Source of the DNA: Chloroflexota bacterium
GTDB taxonomy: Bacteria > Chloroflexota > Anaerolineae > Anaerolineales > Villigracilaceae
DNA: 64,000 bases
Direction of reading: 5' to 3'
Assembly: GCA_016235425.1 (NCBI GenBank)
Contig: JACRLC010000016.1
Location: forward strand, 106,672-170,671
This document shows positions 61,775 to 64,000 of the stretch, one piece after another. Under the pieces are notes generated by a model. That model did no database searches, was not told where the DNA came from, and saw only the letters and a program-made list of their open reading frames with translations. Within the stretch, counting starts at the first letter, position 1, and every line of letters starts with the position of its first letter. The position numbers and the translations under genes are program-made.

Positions 61775-62029
61775 ATGCTCTTTAAATCCGAATCCAGTAT
61801 AGCACAAAGAGCCCTGACAGATTCCCCAAAAACGCTCGCAGGGCTTTCGTATTTCGTGATTGCAGATGTAACTGACCTAAAATCATCACTGCCTGAATTA
61901 CAAGCAACAGTCCCCGATTACCAAATCCCCTTCGTGCCAATTGTTCAAGAAGGCGAACAGATAGGGCGTCTAAGAGAGCGTCATCCCCAGACAAAAGGCA
62001 AAATCAAGCTCTCCCCAAATCCGCTTCTA
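61775..62029 (+). pseudogene. Fragment resembling the C-terminal part of a TIR/pentapeptide-type protein
   Basis: The frame from ATG 61775 reads LAGLSYFVIADVTDLKSS, then LPELQATVPDYQIPFVPIVQ, which from memory resembles a conserved stretch of large Chloroflexota/cyanobacterial signalling-type proteins. No ribosome site or N-terminal domain is present, and the frame then runs into the copied direct repeat. Probably a gene remnant. Confidence 0.4.
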
Positions 62030-62259
62030 ATGCAAAAACCCGGAATTTGTCTCGAAGATCAAACTCGAATTGAAACGCGACAAGAGCGGCGGAGGGTGTG
62101 GATAGGTTAGTTGGGTAGTTTGATAGTTATGTAGTTTGGTAGTTGGGTAGTGAAACGTCCTCGCGAATTAATTCCGCGAGGACGTTTGTTTGAGGAATAC
62201 TTCGCGCTGAGCGGCAGTCGAAGCGCGTTTCGATTCATCCCCACGCGTGTGTGGGGAAT
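62030..62259. repeat. 230-bp direct repeat, copy 2
   Basis: See copy 1 at 60662-60891. This copy leads straight into two I-E-type repeats and the main CRISPR array. Confidence 0.85.
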
Positions 62260-62323
62260 ACTTCGAACCCTCAACATCCACTTGTGAGTACTAACGGTTC
62301 ATCCCCACGTGTGTGGGGACAGT
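62231..62323. CRISPR. Type I-E-like CRISPR remnant, two repeats and one spacer
   Basis: Repeats of 29-31 nt at 62231-62260 (CGATTCATCCCC...) and 62295-62323 (CGGTTCATCCCC...GTGGGGACAGT), 64 nt apart start to start. The CGGTTCATCCCC core and GTGGGG arm are those of E. coli-type (I-E) repeats read in reverse. A 26-nt piece separates the second repeat from the first I-C-like repeat. Confidence 0.72.
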
Positions 62324-62349
62324 ATCTGGGCTTGCCGGGAAAGACAGAT

Positions 62350-64000
62350 GTTTCAATCCACGCTCCCAATGAAGGGAGCGACGCTTGGCTCAGGGCGAGA
62401 GTGCAACCAGCCGGAGGTTTCAATCCACGCTCCCAATGAAGGGAGCGACCCCTGACCCAATCCCTGATCGAATTATATAAAACGTTTCAATCCACGCTCC
62501 CAATGAAGGGAGCGACTTGGCTTATGTCGGTGGCGCAGCCAACATTGCGTGTTTCAATCCACGCTCCCAATGAAGGGAGCGACGCAAAACGTGATACTGT
62601 TGTCCGCGACGGACGACTTTCAATCCACGCTCCCAATGAAGGGAGCGACACGCGCGCGGCGATGGACAGCGACAACCCGTATGCGTTTCAATCCACGCTC
62701 CCAATGAAGGGAGCGACTTCAATTCTTCCAACAAATCACGGAGCGACTTCAATTCTTCCAACAAATCACCGGCCTTGATCCGTTTCAATCCACGCTCCCA
62801 ATGAAGGGAGCGACTCGAGTCCCTGGATTCCTCCCAGTCCAATGGACTGTTTCAATCCACGCTCCCAATGAAGGGAGCGACCATTTTCGATTGTGCCATC
62901 GTGCCAGGCAGAGCAGTTTCAATCCACGCTCCCAATGAAGGGAGCGACTGGATGTCCAGTTTTATCAAAAATCTTGTCGTCGTGTTTCAATCCACGCTCC
63001 CAATGAAGGGAGCGACTTTATAGTATTTGTTACATGCAAAATGGGTGTGATGTTTCAATCCACGCTCCCAATGAAGGGAGCGACGTGGGTGATAGCGATG
63101 GCAGGCATGATATTGGGCGGTTTCAATCCACGCTCCCAATGAAGGGAGCGACTCGTCAGATCAGGCATTTGCGATACGCTGTTGAGGTTTCAATCCACGC
63201 TCCCAATGAAGGGAGCGACTATAAACAGTATGTATGGCAACATCATGCATGAAGGTTTCAATCCACGCTCCCAATGAAGGGAGCGACCCAGGTCTGTAAC
63301 TAAAACATTGAAACGTGCAGTTTCAATCCACGCTCCCAATGAAGGGAGCGACGAACAATGAAGGGAGCGACGAAAAACTATGATCACATGCTCCTATGGT
63401 CAAATGTTTCAATCCACGCTCCCAATGAAGGGAGCGACCTAACTCTCCCCGCTTTTGGCGACTGGATATAAAGTTTCAATCCACGCTCCCAATGAAGGGA
63501 GCGACCCTCCGTAAAGGGTGTGTCGGTCGTTCCTGGACGGTTTCAATCCACGCTCCCAATGAAGGGAGCGACTCCTCGACCGCCGCTTTAACGGTCTTTT
63601 CATTTAGTTTCAATCCACGCTCCCAATGAAGGGAGCGACCATTAGTGCAGGCAAATATCTGCATGCATACCAGTTTCAATCCACGCTCCCAATGAAGGGA
63701 GCGACCAAATAATCTGGAAAGTGTATTCAGATATTTCGAGTTTCAATCCACGCTCCCAATGAAGGGAGCGACTTCGCCTCTGCCTGCACCGTAATCAACA
63801 CCAGGATGTTTCAATCCACGCTCCCAATGAAGGGAGCGACGATCCGGAAATTCCGAGTTGTCCCAACTGACCGAGTTTCAATCCACGCTCCCAATGAAGG
63901 GAGCGACTTGAACGTAACAGCAATACCTATGTCTATCATTTCGTTTCAATCCACGCTCCCAATGAAGGGAGCGACTGCCGAACATTAGCAAGAAATACAG
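62350..64000 (-). CRISPR. Type I-C-like CRISPR array, at least 24 repeats, open at the window end
   Basis: 24 copies of a 33-nt repeat (begins GTTTCAATCC, ends GGAGCGAC) at 62350, 62417, 62484, 62551, 62617, 62685, 62782, 62849, 62916, 62984, 63052, 63120, 63187, 63255, 63320, 63406, 63473, 63540, 63607, 63673, 63740, 63808, 63875 and 63943; spacers are 32-35 nt apart from two abnormal ones (64 nt at 62718, 53 nt at 63353). Read on the minus strand the repeat ends GTGGATTGAAAC, the usual end of I-C repeats, so the array is transcribed right to left and its leader lies beyond 64000. All copies are perfect except that at 62617 (first base C). cas genes are outside the window. Confidence 0.97.

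Noticed and set aside
62251..63988. Short frames across the CRISPR array encoding repeated SIHAPNEGSD or SLHWERGLK
   Set aside because: These are translations of the repeat units, not genes.

Overview
The window looks like part of a chromosome from Chloroflexota, probably class Anaerolineae. This is inferred from gene content, not from a marker gene. Pointers are lipoproteins with long Thr/Pro linkers, a Tad-type pseudopilin cluster with Thr/Pro stalks, a eukaryote-like (type 2) IleRS under a T-box, a MurA with Asp in place of the catalytic Cys, dodecin, and non-coding gaps full of dispersed palindromes. No rRNA or complete tRNA gene was found.

Layout. 1-9 kb: end of a zinc alcohol dehydrogenase, a GT-C type membrane glycosyltransferase, a three-gene acyl-CoA carboxylase set (carboxyltransferase, biotin carboxylase, biotin carrier), a CYTH protein and a PlsC-like acyltransferase. 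9-22.6 kb: mostly minus strand, with GNAT, phosphatidylcholine-synthase-like protein, ileS with T-box leader, a plus-strand S1-domain protein, then ftsY, prfB (programmed frameshift) and a six-gene block resembling a dlt system. That block holds a 42-residue membrane microprotein, an MBOAT acyltransferase, two SGNH proteins, an acyl carrier protein and a fatty-acyl-AMP-ligase-like enzyme. 22.6-34 kb: thioredoxin, two lipoproteins, murA, prepilin peptidase and six TadE/TadG-like genes. 34-43.6 kb: glmS, dCMP deaminase, dodecin, envelope proteins. 43.9-52.2 kb: a LacI-controlled sugar module (binding protein, two permeases, GH63-like enzyme, trehalose-synthase-like enzyme); the second permease carries an inserted c-type cytochrome domain. 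52.3-53.3 kb: SufR-like regulator plus SufT/MIP18-like protein. 53.4-60.7 kb: XRE-cupin regulator, ArsR regulator, octaheme cytochrome c, multiheme c/b561 fusion and two YeeE/YedE proteins, one with a rhodanese-like tail; this looks like a sulfur-compound redox and uptake operon. 60.7-62.3 kb: two copies of a ~230-bp direct repeat around a 1.1-kb segment with a truncated tRNA-Gly. 62.2-64 kb: two type I-E-like repeats next to a type I-C-like CRISPR array that runs off the window; no cas genes are visible.

The most noteworthy items are the dlt-like acyl-transfer operon with its DltX-like microprotein (14.8-20.5 kb), the haem-binding insert in the sugar permease (47.5-48.7 kb), the multihaem/YeeE sulfur module, and the hybrid CRISPR locus with its rearranged flank. 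Several genes have near-consensus -35/-10 boxes so close to the start codon that leaderless mRNAs are likely.
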